A DNA stretch of 64,000 nt, taken from NCBI RefSeq assembly GCF_006636215.1, contig NZ_VIFM01000011.1:1-64000 (forward strand), written 5' to 3'. The stretch's first letter is position 1. Every line of letters starts with the position of its first letter. The notes under the pieces are model-generated. The model worked only from the letters and a program-made list of their open reading frames with translations, had not been told where the DNA came from and ran no database searches. The position numbers were made by a program, and so were the translations under genes. Below, piece after piece: positions 1 through 7,235 of the stretch. This DNA is from Myxococcus llanfairpwllgwyngyllgogerychwyrndrobwllllantysiliogogogochensis (GTDB taxonomy: Bacteria; Myxococcota; Myxococcia; Myxococcales; Myxococcaceae).

Positions 1-351
1 GGTGTTCACCATTTCACGCCGGGGCCCTGCCCGGCAACGGCCTCCGTGTGGAGGTGGCGAGGTGGATCTCCCCCCTCGGGTTGCCTGCCTGCCCGGACAT
101 GGCGCGGAGGTCGTCACCTGGAGTGTGCCTGGATGTGTGGTGCCGTCGCGGAGGAAGGTGTTTCACTGACCTGGCGGCACATGCGGGTGCGGCCGTGTCG
201 TGCCGACGTGGAGACGTCGTGAGGGGACGCTCGGGCTCCCGGGTGGGTGTGCTTCCGGGGGTCTGTATGGGATTGGGCAATCCAATACACGGGCTGCCAT
301 GCGCGCCGGAGCTGGCGAGCCGCGCACTCGCCAGCGGCCTACGTGCCCGCG
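1..351. other. Left-edge stretch with no supported gene
   Basis: I find no convincing coding region, RNA gene or repeat here. The open frames present are low-complexity, arginine-rich readings typical of non-coding frames in high-GC DNA. The stretch lies downstream of the stop codon of the flavoprotein gene that follows on the minus strand, so it is probably its 3' flank and perhaps the flank of a gene outside the window. Confidence 0.5.
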
Positions 352-1743
352 CTACAAGCCGTACGTCTCCAGCAAGCGCAGCCACACCTCACTCATCGTG
401 GGGAACGACGGCACGGCATGCCAGAGCGTGTCGAGCGACACCTCACCCGCGACGGCGATGGTGGCCGCGTGAAGCATCTCGCCCACCTCGGGTCCGGTGA
501 AGGTGGCGCCCAGGATGACCCGGCGCTTCTCGTCCACCACCAGCTTCGCCGTGCCACCGAGCTTCTCGCCGAACAGTGACGTACCCGACACCTTGCCCAG
601 GTCGTACTGCACCGCGCGCACGGGCAGCCCCGCTTCACGGGCCTTCGCCTCCGTGAGGCCCACGCTCGCCACCTGTGGGTGCGTGAAGATGACCTGCGGC
701 GTCGCCTTCGTGTCCGCCCACGCGCTCGCCTTCTTGCCCGCGATGACGTCACCCACCAGTCGCGCCTGGTACTTGCCCATGTGCGTCAGCAGGTTGCGGC
801 CATTCACATCGCCGCAGGCGTAGAGCCATCCACCCTCCACGCCCTTCGCGCGGAGCTGGTCATCCACCTGCACCGTCTCGCCGGCCTTCAGCCCCACTGT
901 CTCCAGGCCCAGTGAGTCCGTGCGCGGCACGCGGCCCATGCCCACCAACACCGCATCGCCCTTCAGCTCCTCGCCCGTCGAGAGCTTCACCGTCACCTCG
1001 CCCTGGCCTCCCGGGCGACTCACGCTGGCGATGGACGTGCTCAGCATCACCTTCACGCCTTCATCGCGCAGGGCCTGGGCCACCTGCTCACCCACGAAGG
1101 GCTCGAAGCGGGACAGCAGCGCCTTGCCGCGCTCCACCAGCGTCACCTCCGAGCCCAGCGAGCGCCACGCCTGCGCCAGCTCCACCGCCACCACGCCGCC
1201 GCCCAGCACCAGCAGCCGCTTGGGTACCTGCTTCGCGCCCGTGCCCTCGCGGTTGTCCCACGGCCGGGCTTCCTTCAGCCCCGGGATGTCCGGGATGCGC
1301 GGCCGGCTGCCCGTCGCGAGCACCACCGCGCGTTTTGCCTCCAGCTCGCGCACGGTGCCGTCCTTGGCCTCGACGCGCACCTTGCGTGGGCCGGTGAGCT
1401 TGCCGTGGCCGCGCACCACCGTCAGCTTCGCGCCCTCGGCCCACTTCACCTGGGAGTCGTCGTTGTAGTAGCCGACCATGGCGTCGCGGTGCTCCAACAC
1501 CGCGCTGGCGACCAGCGGCCCCTTGATGGTCTCTCGCACACCCGGCGAGTGCTTCGCCAACCAGAGCGCCTCCGCTGGACGCAACAGCGCCTTGCTCGGA
1601 ACGCAGGCCCAGTAGGAGCACTCGCCGCCGAGCAGCTCGTGTTCGACCAGCGCCACGGAAAGCCCGGCCGCGGCGGCTCGCGCTCCCGCATTCTCTCCCG
1701 TGGGCCCACCACCAATCACCACCACATCGAAGACATCCGCCAT
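352..1743 (-). CDS. Pyridine nucleotide-disulfide oxidoreductase, lipoamide-dehydrogenase-like
   Basis: A 463-residue flavoprotein of the two-dinucleotide-fold family. The FAD-binding GGGPTGENAG motif is at residues 11-20, and a redox CX4C pair (C42 and C47, in GECSYWACVPSK) follows. A second Rossmann motif (VLGGGVVAVE) marks the NAD(P)H site. The C-terminal dimerisation domain ends with SFPTMSE where true lipoamide dehydrogenases have HPT plus Glu, so the catalytic His is a Phe. It is therefore unlikely to be a standard lipoamide dehydrogenase of an alpha-ketoacid complex; a quinone or dye reductase-like role is an inference. The start at MADVFDVV was chosen because a GAGGG lies upstream and the fold begins there; a longer in-frame start at 1851 adds a non-homologous tail. 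No pathway neighbours are adjacent. Confidence 0.85.
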   Translation of the reverse strand: MADVFDVVVIGGGPTGENAGARAAAAGLSVALVEHELLGGECSYWACVPSKALLRPAEALWLAKHSPGVRETIKGPLVASAVLEHRDAMVGYYNDDSQVKWAEGAKLTVVRGHGKLTGPRKVRVEAKDGTVRELEAKRAVVLATGSRPRIPDIPGLKEARPWDNREGTGAKQVPKRLLVLGGGVVAVELAQAWRSLGSEVTLVERGKALLSRFEPFVGEQVAQALRDEGVKVMLSTSIASVSRPGGQGEVTVKLSTGEELKGDAVLVGMGRVPRTDSLGLETVGLKAGETVQVDDQLRAKGVEGGWLYACGDVNGRNLLTHMGKYQARLVGDVIAGKKASAWADTKATPQVIFTHPQVASVGLTEAKAREAGLPVRAVQYDLGKVSGTSLFGEKLGGTAKLVVDEKRRVILGATFTGPEVGEMLHAATIAVAGEVSLDTLWHAVPSFPTMSEVWLRLLETYGL

Positions 1744-2317
1744 GTGTTCGCCCTCGCGCCCTGCTGCGTAGGCAGGGAGGTGCGAAGGGGCCAATCCCAC
1801 GCGAGGCTTCTCGTCGGATGGTGGAAAGAAGGGGTGGCGACCACCGGACATCCGCCCCCTCTCCAGGAGGCTCGACGGTGCGCGCTGTCCTCCAGGTGAC
1901 GCCTGCCTTGTCCGGAGAGGAGGGCCCCCCGTCCCCGCGTGTCAGGAGTCCCCAGGCATTTTCGTCAGCGTCCGCCGGTGTGCGCGGACAGGCGGTGAGC
2001 GCCGTCCGTTCTCCCCGTCGGAAACCCACGAGTGCCCGTGCCGGAGACTCCGAGCGCGGCGGGAGGTGTGCCATGGGGACTGTATTGAACGGTGTCTCGG
2101 GTCGCTTCGCGTCGTGCTTGTCTCACGAGCACTGAGTTCCTCCCTCACCCGCCCTCGAGGATGAGTGGGTCGGAGAGGGTTGTGTCCTCGTCGAACCAGC
2201 ACCGCGCGCAAGCCTTTGTCACCGTGCACTCCGGCCGTCGTGCCGCACGCGTCCTCGTGAGCTGAGTCACGAGGTGTGCGCCGCACGCGCGGCCTGCTGG
2301 GAACTCTTCGTCCACTC
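1744..2317. other. 574-bp divergent intergenic region
   Basis: The region separates the minus-strand flavoprotein gene from the plus-strand RbfA-like gene, so it should hold both promoters. I see no credible gene, RNA or repeat. The open frames on both strands are short, Arg/Ser/Pro-rich and lack a Shine-Dalgarno. No clear -35/-10 pair or sigma-54 site was found by eye. Confidence 0.4.
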
Positions 2318-2818
2318 ATGGCTTCTTCCAGGAATCGTCGTCCCCGCGCGTCCCGTCGGCGCGAGGGTGCTGCTGCATCATCGTTCTCGTTGTCGTCGTC
2401 CGAACCTCCCTCCGCGCGTCACCTGCGCGTTCAGTCCACCCTGTTCCAGGAGGTCTCCCTCCTCTTCCGGAGCGAGCTGTCCGACCCTCGACTCGAAGGT
2501 GTCTCACCGGCGTCCTTCGAGCTGACGCCAGATGGTCGGCTCATCCGCATTGGCTACACCCTCACCCCGGCGGCGGCGTCGGCCGCGCGTGAAGTCCAGG
2601 AGGCACTGGCCCGAGCCAGTGGCTACCTGCGCTCGCAGCTCGCACAGCACCTGGACCTCAAGCGGGTGCCTCAACTGCGCTTCATCTACATCGGCGTGGC
2701 CGAGCACCCGACGGAGGCGTTGTCCGCCGAGCCTCCAGACGACGCCGTCCCCGAAGACGAGGACGAAGTACCCGGGTCCTTCGACGAGGACGGCGATGAC
2801 GAAGGAGGTGCGCGATGA
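2318..2818 (+). CDS. RbfA-like ribosome-binding factor domain protein
   Basis: About 166 residues. The central part follows the RbfA pattern: VQSTLFQEVSLLFRSELSDP, a DPRLEGVSP turn, a beta strand with GRLIRIGYTL, then REVQEALARASGYLRSQLAQ and a final strand RVPQLRFIYI. RbfA binds the small ribosomal subunit during maturation. Two features differ from a housekeeping rbfA: a Ser/Arg-rich N-terminal tail, and a very acidic C-terminal extension. It is also not next to nusA-infB or truB but is joined to an rtcB gene by an ATGA stop/start overlap. It may be a second, specialised RbfA paralogue. The ATG at 2318 was preferred over a GTG at 2276; neither has a good Shine-Dalgarno, so the start is uncertain. 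Confidence 0.72.
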   Translation: MASSRNRRPRASRRREGAAASSFSLSSSEPPSARHLRVQSTLFQEVSLLFRSELSDPRLEGVSPASFELTPDGRLIRIGYTLTPAAASAAREVQEALARASGYLRSQLAQHLDLKRVPQLRFIYIGVAEHPTEALSAEPPDDAVPEDEDEVPGSFDEDGDDEGGAR

Positions 2819-3972
2819 ATCCACGCATCCTCCCGGCGGCGCCCGGCGCCGTGCCCATCCTCGTCTGGGCACGCGCCCTTCCACCCGGCGCGGAGAAACA
2901 ACTCCGGCACCTCGCCGCCCAGCCCTACGTCGTCGAGCACGTGGCCGCGATGCCGGATGTCCACGTCGCGCACGGCGTCGCGGTGGGCTCCGTCTTCGCC
3001 ACCGAGCACCACGTTGTCCCCGGTGCCCTCGGTGGAGACCTGGGCTGTGGCGTGAGTGCCTACCGCTTCGCATATCCCGCCGCGTCGCTGGGGCGTGACA
3101 CGCTGGAGCTGCTGCTCACCCGCTTGTCCCAGGTCATCCCGGTGGGAGACGCGACGCATCGAGGTCGCGGCCTTCCTCTTCCGTCCGCGCTGGAGGCGCC
3201 ACCGCTGTCGACCCAGAAGCTGCGCCATGCCTGGGAGCGGCTGGCGCCGCGACACCTGGGCACTCTCGGCGGTGGCAACCACTTCCTCGAACTGGACCGG
3301 GACGCGGGAGGGGACCTCTGGCTCCTCCTGCACTCCGGCTCTCGCGGCGTGGGCGCGGCCATCGGCGAGCATCACCAGCGTGTCGCGAAGACGCTCGGGG
3401 AAGGCAGCCTGCCTGGCCTGAGCCTGCACACGCCCGAGGGAGCCGCCTGCCTCGCGGACCTGGACCTCGCCTGTCGCTTCGCCCGAGCGAACCGCGACGC
3501 GCTGGCCGCCCGGGCCCTGGAGGTGTTGTCCCAGACGCTGGGCATCTCACCGGAGCCGGAGTCCACGGTGGACCTCCACCACAACCACGTCGCCGGGGAG
3601 ACGCACTTCGGCCGCGCGCTGTGGGTCCACCGCAAGGGCGCGGTGGGCCTGGAGTCAGGGCGGCAAGGGCTCATTCCCGGTTCGATGGGCACTGCCTCCT
3701 ATGTGGTGGAAGGCCGGGCCGAGCCCCGCGCGTTCCGCTCCTGCTCCCACGGAGCCGGTCGGGTCCTTACCCGGACCGAGGCCCGCGCTCGCATCCGTCC
3801 CTCGGCCCTGGAGCACGCCCTGCGCAGGGTGGTGCATGACTCCCGCCGGGCCGCGGCGCTCGTGGAGGAGGCGCCCGCCGCCTACCGCGACATCGTCGAG
3901 GTCCTCGAGGACGAGGCGGACCTCGTCACTCCCGTCCGGCGCCTGACACCCATCGCCGTCCTCAAGGGCTGA
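2815..3972 (+). CDS. rtcB: RtcB-family RNA ligase
   Basis: A 385-residue RtcB homologue. RtcB joins 2',3'-cyclic phosphate (or 3'-phosphate) RNA ends to 5'-OH ends through a guanylylated His, using GTP and manganese. The family landmarks are present in order: MPDVHVAHGVAVGSV near residue 46, GGDLGCGVSAYRF near 73 (metal-binding Asp and Cys), LGGGNHFLEL near 155, HSGSRGVG near 175, a DLHHNH segment near 255, and CSHGAGR near 315, which carries the His expected to be guanylylated. It is on the short side for the family. Its ATG overlaps the stop of the RbfA-like gene (ATGA) behind GAAGGAGG, so the two are probably translationally coupled, suggesting a joint role in RNA repair or ribosome upkeep. 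Confidence 0.9.
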   Translation: MNPRILPAAPGAVPILVWARALPPGAEKQLRHLAAQPYVVEHVAAMPDVHVAHGVAVGSVFATEHHVVPGALGGDLGCGVSAYRFAYPAASLGRDTLELLLTRLSQVIPVGDATHRGRGLPLPSALEAPPLSTQKLRHAWERLAPRHLGTLGGGNHFLELDRDAGGDLWLLLHSGSRGVGAAIGEHHQRVAKTLGEGSLPGLSLHTPEGAACLADLDLACRFARANRDALAARALEVLSQTLGISPEPESTVDLHHNHVAGETHFGRALWVHRKGAVGLESGRQGLIPGSMGTASYVVEGRAEPRAFRSCSHGAGRVLTRTEARARIRPSALEHALRRVVHDSRRAAALVEEAPAAYRDIVEVLEDEADLVTPVRRLTPIAVLKG

Positions 3973-4135
3973 ATCCCGCTTCGCGGGGGCCTGGAGCTCC
4001 GTCTCCGGGCCCTCGCGCCGATACACGCGGAGCGGTCAATTCACTCCTGGTGGAATTCAGCGCGTCCGGACCCGTACTTTCCGGGGTTGATCCGCGTGGA
4101 AGAGGGGGGACGACACATCCCGACGTCAGAGTGGG

Positions 4136-4164
4136 TTCCCGAGCCCGTCCAGATGCCGTAGAAT
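4136..4164 (+). promoter_or_regulatory. Candidate promoter of tRNA-Gln
   Basis: TTCCCG and TAGAAT are separated by exactly 17 bp, and TAGAAT differs from the -10 consensus at one position. The predicted start lies about 20 nt before the tRNA. The -35 box is weak, so this is only a plausible housekeeping promoter. Confidence 0.35.
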
Positions 4165-4194
4165 CGGCCGCCAGAAGTTCACGTGCGAACCTGC

Positions 4195-4265
4195 TGGGGC
4201 GTCGTCTAATGGCAGGACATCAGACTTTGACTCTGAGTATCAAGGTTCGAATCCTTGCGCCCCAG
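4195..4265 (+). tRNA. tRNA-Gln (anticodon TTG)
   Basis: All arms of the cloverleaf can be drawn. The acceptor stem is TGGGGCG/CGCCCCA with discriminator G, and the D arm is GTC-TAATGGCAG-GAC. The anticodon stem is TCAGA/TCTGA around the loop CTTTGAC (anticodon TTG). The variable loop is short, and the T arm is CAAGG-TTCGAAT-CCTTG. CCA is not encoded. The gene stands alone, not in a tRNA array. No integrase or attachment-site duplication is visible next to its 3' end. Confidence 0.96.
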
Positions 4266-4331
4266 TCATTCCGCTCCGGGGGGACGCGGTAGCCAGCGCG
4301 TCCGTCCGTGTGCATGAAGGACGGTGGCCCG

Positions 4332-4859
4332 ATGCCGCAGAAGACGCTCCTGCTGGTCTCCGTGGGAAGCCCAACGGCAACCCTGTTGAAAGACCTCCAG
4401 GACCCACTGACCACACAGATGGGCACCGCTTCGGTGGTGGCGAAGACGGCGCTCCCGACGCCGGCCTATGCCTTCAACAAGGACCGTGCCCAGTACCACT
4501 GCAACGCCATCATGCGTCGGCTCACGCCGATGATGGAGCCCGGTCAGCACCTGGTGCTCGGCGTGACGGACGTGGACCTCTTCGTCCCTGACTCGCCCTT
4601 TGTCTTCGGCGAGGCGGACCGCGAGTCCCGCACGGCGGTGGTGAGCGTGTTCAGGCTTCGCCAGGGCGCTGACGGCGAGCACCTGCGGCGGCGCATCCAG
4701 GTGGAGGTCACCCACCAGGCGGGCCACCTGCTCGGGTTGTCCTACTGCGAGGACCCCCGGTGCGTGATGTTCTTCGCGCAGTCCCCGCAGGACTGCGACC
4801 GCAAGCAGCTGTCGCTCTGCAACCAGTGTCGCAACGAGCTGGCCAAGCTCAACCGCTGA
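4332..4859 (+). CDS. Archaemetzincin-like protein with altered active site
   Basis: About 175 residues. The C-terminal half keeps the layout of archaemetzincins (M54), whose signature is HExxHxxGxxH-C-x4-C-x-M followed by a CxxC about 17 residues on. Here the segment reads THQAGHLLGLSYCEDPRC, then VM, and CNQC follows 16 residues later. The four Cys, the first two zinc-binding His, the Gly turn and the Met are kept. The catalytic Glu is Gln and the third zinc-ligand His is Tyr. The protein therefore probably retains the fold and the cysteine zinc site but is a weak or inactive peptidase. The ATG at 4332 (MPQKTLLLV) is preceded by GAAGGA at a long spacing; in-frame ATG and GTG starts lie 18 and 24 nt upstream. 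Confidence 0.8.
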   Translation: MPQKTLLLVSVGSPTATLLKDLQDPLTTQMGTASVVAKTALPTPAYAFNKDRAQYHCNAIMRRLTPMMEPGQHLVLGVTDVDLFVPDSPFVFGEADRESRTAVVSVFRLRQGADGEHLRRRIQVEVTHQAGHLLGLSYCEDPRCVMFFAQSPQDCDRKQLSLCNQCRNELAKLNR

Positions 4860-4969
4860 GCCCCTTCGCGCGGGCTTGCCCGTGAATGCCTTCGCACGCG
4901 TTGACGTCCGACCCGGCGCGCCCTGTAGTGCGGGGCGCTGAACCGGGCCGGCAACGTGGAGCGATTGTG

Positions 4970-5944
4970 ATGACGGGCACGCGGTATTTCGTCGGTGGGC
5001 TGTTGGTGGTGGGGCTGCTGGGTGGCTGCGAGCCGTTCGAGGATGATGGTGGCGGCGGCGGTGTGGGAGGCGTCCGGTTCAGCAAGGGCTTTGCCTTCGT
5101 GCGCGAGGACGACCGCAACGTCTTCGTGGTGGACGACGCGGGAGACCCCAACAGTCCGCAGCGGCTGACCAGCACGGGCGGGGCCTACTGGCCCTCGGTG
5201 TCGAAGGATGGTCGCAGCGTCGTCTTCGTCCAGCGCGGTGGTCTTGGCACCTCGCTGCTGACGGTGCCCACCACGGGTGGCACCGTGGCCACGTTGTTCA
5301 GCGAGAATGACGCGGCCTGCGCGCGGGGCTGCACCAATTTCCGCACGCCCACCTTCAGCCCGGACGGCCGCGGCGTCGTCTTCGTCTTCTCCCCCGGCAA
5401 CAGCTCCCTCACGTCGCTGGGGCGGGTGAACACGGACGGCAGCGGCTTCCAGGAACTCACCCCGAACTCCGTCGTCGCCTATGGGGCGCCGTCCTTCGTC
5501 CCCAATGGGACCGCCGTCGTCGCGCCCACGGGCAGCGGGCTCCAGCAGCTCAACCAGGTGGCGTACGTGCCGCTCTCGGGGGGCGCCATCATCGCCTCGT
5601 CGCTGGGCAATGACGTCGGAACCGTGGCCAACCGTGTCGCGGTGTCGCCGGACGGCTCGCAGGTGGTGCTGGACGGGCGCGGCTCCTCGAGCAGCGTGCG
5701 CACCTATGTGGGAACCCTGAGTGGAGGTCGCCTGGGCGCCTTGCGACGCGTCACCAGCTATGGCGGCGCAAGCGCCCAGGAGACGTGGCCGGTGTGGACG
5801 GGCGCGAGCCAGGTCGGCTTCCTCTTCGCCGACTCGGCGGGTGGGGACCCGGGCATCTACCGCTCCACCGTGAGCGCGGCGCCGTCCAACTCCGTCACGC
5901 TCGCGGTGCCCAGCGCGGCCGAGCCTTCGTACGGCCCGCTGTAG
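4970..5944 (+). CDS. TolB-like beta-propeller lipoprotein
   Basis: A 324-residue predicted lipoprotein. The N-terminus has a basic start, a hydrophobic core and the lipobox LGGC at residues 17-20, followed by an acidic and poly-Gly linker. The mature part contains PD40/TolB-type blades, visible as repeated PSVSKDGRSVVFV, PTFSPDGRGVVFVF and VAVSPDGSQVVLDG units. Such proteins are usually surface- or periplasm-facing propellers for protein binding. The start was set at MTGTRY because it gives a proper signal peptide and has a GGAG about 8 nt upstream. No tol or pal genes are adjacent, so it is not assigned as the housekeeping TolB. The specific function is unknown. Confidence 0.8.
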   Translation: MTGTRYFVGGLLVVGLLGGCEPFEDDGGGGGVGGVRFSKGFAFVREDDRNVFVVDDAGDPNSPQRLTSTGGAYWPSVSKDGRSVVFVQRGGLGTSLLTVPTTGGTVATLFSENDAACARGCTNFRTPTFSPDGRGVVFVFSPGNSSLTSLGRVNTDGSGFQELTPNSVVAYGAPSFVPNGTAVVAPTGSGLQQLNQVAYVPLSGGAIIASSLGNDVGTVANRVAVSPDGSQVVLDGRGSSSSVRTYVGTLSGGRLGALRRVTSYGGASAQETWPVWTGASQVGFLFADSAGGDPGIYRSTVSAAPSNSVTLAVPSAAEPSYGPL

Positions 5945-6016
5945 GCCTGTCCCCAGGCTCCCAGGTCCCTGGCATCCGCGCCCCCGAGGCGCGATGCTGT
6001 CGCGCTGGAGGCTGCC

Positions 6017-6493
6017 ATGTCCCTCTTCGATGCCGTGCTCGCGGGAGACCGCGAGTCCTTGAAGTCCCAGCTCGACGCGGGCGCGGACCCCAATCCGTTC
6101 GATGACGAGGGACTCACGCCGCTGATGGTGGCGGCGCGGGAGGGACACGCAGGGCTCGTGGAGCTGCTGCTGAAGGCGGGCGCGGACGCGACGATTACGA
6201 ACCGCATCGGAGAGTCCGCGGTCATCATCGCCGCCGCCCATGGCCACTCGAACTCCGTGTCGGCGCTCTGGGAGAGCGCGACGGAGGACGAGCGCTCCAT
6301 GGTGCCCCTGTTGCTGCGCACCGATGCCATCACCGGTCCGGGCACGGCCTCTCCGGCCGCGACACCGCCGAAGGAAGACTTCCGCCGGAAGCTCGCGTCC
6401 GCGGGTGCGTACGTCGCGGGCAAGCTCGGGGATGACGGGGCCACGAAGCGGTTGGAGCGAGTGCTGCGTTCGGAAAAGCAACGCAAGCCCTGA
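6017..6493 (+). CDS. Ankyrin-repeat protein
   Basis: A 158-residue, probably cytoplasmic protein with two to three ankyrin repeats. The first is MSLFDAVLAGDRESLKSQLD with GADPN, and the second is GLTPLMVAAREGHAGLVELL with GADAT. A third, degenerate unit begins near GESAVIIAAAHGHSN. The C-terminal 60 residues are outside the repeats and lysine/arginine-rich. There is no signal peptide or membrane segment. The Shine-Dalgarno CTGGAGG lies just upstream of the ATG. Ankyrin repeats bind proteins; no partner is indicated by the neighbours. Confidence 0.85.
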   Translation: MSLFDAVLAGDRESLKSQLDAGADPNPFDDEGLTPLMVAAREGHAGLVELLLKAGADATITNRIGESAVIIAAAHGHSNSVSALWESATEDERSMVPLLLRTDAITGPGTASPAATPPKEDFRRKLASAGAYVAGKLGDDGATKRLERVLRSEKQRKP

Positions 6494-6609
6494 GCACGCG
6501 TCCGTGTCCGGACACTCGCGGCGTTCACCACCCTCCACGCGCGGGCGGCCCCGCACCGCATGGGAGGCTTCACACGTACGGTCCGCCCCCGTCCGAGAGG
6601 AGCCACCGC

Positions 6610-7164
6610 ATGGCGACGTCCGAGCCAAAAATCGTCCACAGCGGGACGGTGCAGGGTCTCTTCCAGATTGCTCTGAAGGACCGTCTGTCCGAGGACGCGT
6701 GGCGCCTGCTGCGTGAGGCGGGGTTGGATTTGTCCGTCCCGTTGCAGCCGACGTATCCCCTGGCCTCGTGGCTGCGCTGGCAACACATCGTGCTGGGTGA
6801 CTTGTGGCCGCACCTTCCGCTCGATGAGGCCTGGCGTCAGTTGGGGCACGCGGTGATGGAGGGCCTGCTGGCCACGGTGCTCGGCCGGATGCTGGGCGTG
6901 GGCGCCCGCGCGCTGGGGCCCCAGTTCATGTTGTTCCAGCTCAACCGGGGCTTTCGCGGCACGGACAACTACGTGGAGACGCTGGTGAAGGCCAGCTCGC
7001 CGGGGCGCGCCGAGCTGTGGCTCAGCGACATCAACGACAGGCCCATCTACTACGTCGGCGTCCTGGAGTTCCTGCTCACCCTCTCCGGCGCGAAGGAGCC
7101 CCGCGTCTCCGTGCTCGTGCGCGAGGGTTCCTCCTGCACGTACCTGCTGGAGTGGGTGAAGTGA
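6610..7164 (+). CDS. DUF2378 (TIGR02265) myxobacterial family protein
   Basis: A 184-residue protein matching the DUF2378 family, a set of paralogues of about 180-200 residues known essentially from myxobacteria and without an assigned function. Recognisable parts are the opening SGTVQGLFQIALKDRL, the central LGHAVMEGLLATVLGRML and the closing YYVGVLEFLL segment. There is no signal peptide. A GAGAGGAG lies about 8 nt upstream of the ATG. It ends in a convergent arrangement with the Fe-S oxidoreductase gene, with a hairpin between the two stop codons. It supports the taxonomic placement of the window more than it suggests a pathway. Confidence 0.85.
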   Translation: MATSEPKIVHSGTVQGLFQIALKDRLSEDAWRLLREAGLDLSVPLQPTYPLASWLRWQHIVLGDLWPHLPLDEAWRQLGHAVMEGLLATVLGRMLGVGARALGPQFMLFQLNRGFRGTDNYVETLVKASSPGRAELWLSDINDRPIYYVGVLEFLLTLSGAKEPRVSVLVREGSSCTYLLEWVK

Positions 7165-7181
7165 GCGCCTGAAACGACGAA

Positions 7182-7214
7182 GGCCCGGGGCTTCGCGGTG
7201 GAAGCCTCCGGGCC
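7182..7214. terminator. Hairpin between convergent genes
   Basis: GGCCCGGGGCTTC and GAAGCCTCCGGGCC form a stem of about 13 bp with one bulge around a 6-nt loop (GCGGTG). It sits between the stop codons of the convergent DUF2378 and Fe-S oxidoreductase genes. There is no U tract, so it may act as a bidirectional terminator or 3'-end stabiliser. Confidence 0.6.
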
Positions 7215-7235
7215 CTGTGTCTGCTTCCCGTGCCG

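Noticed and set aside
4195-4265. tRNA-Gln as an integration site of a mobile element
   Set aside because: No integrase gene follows, and no repeat of the tRNA 3' end is visible within the window.
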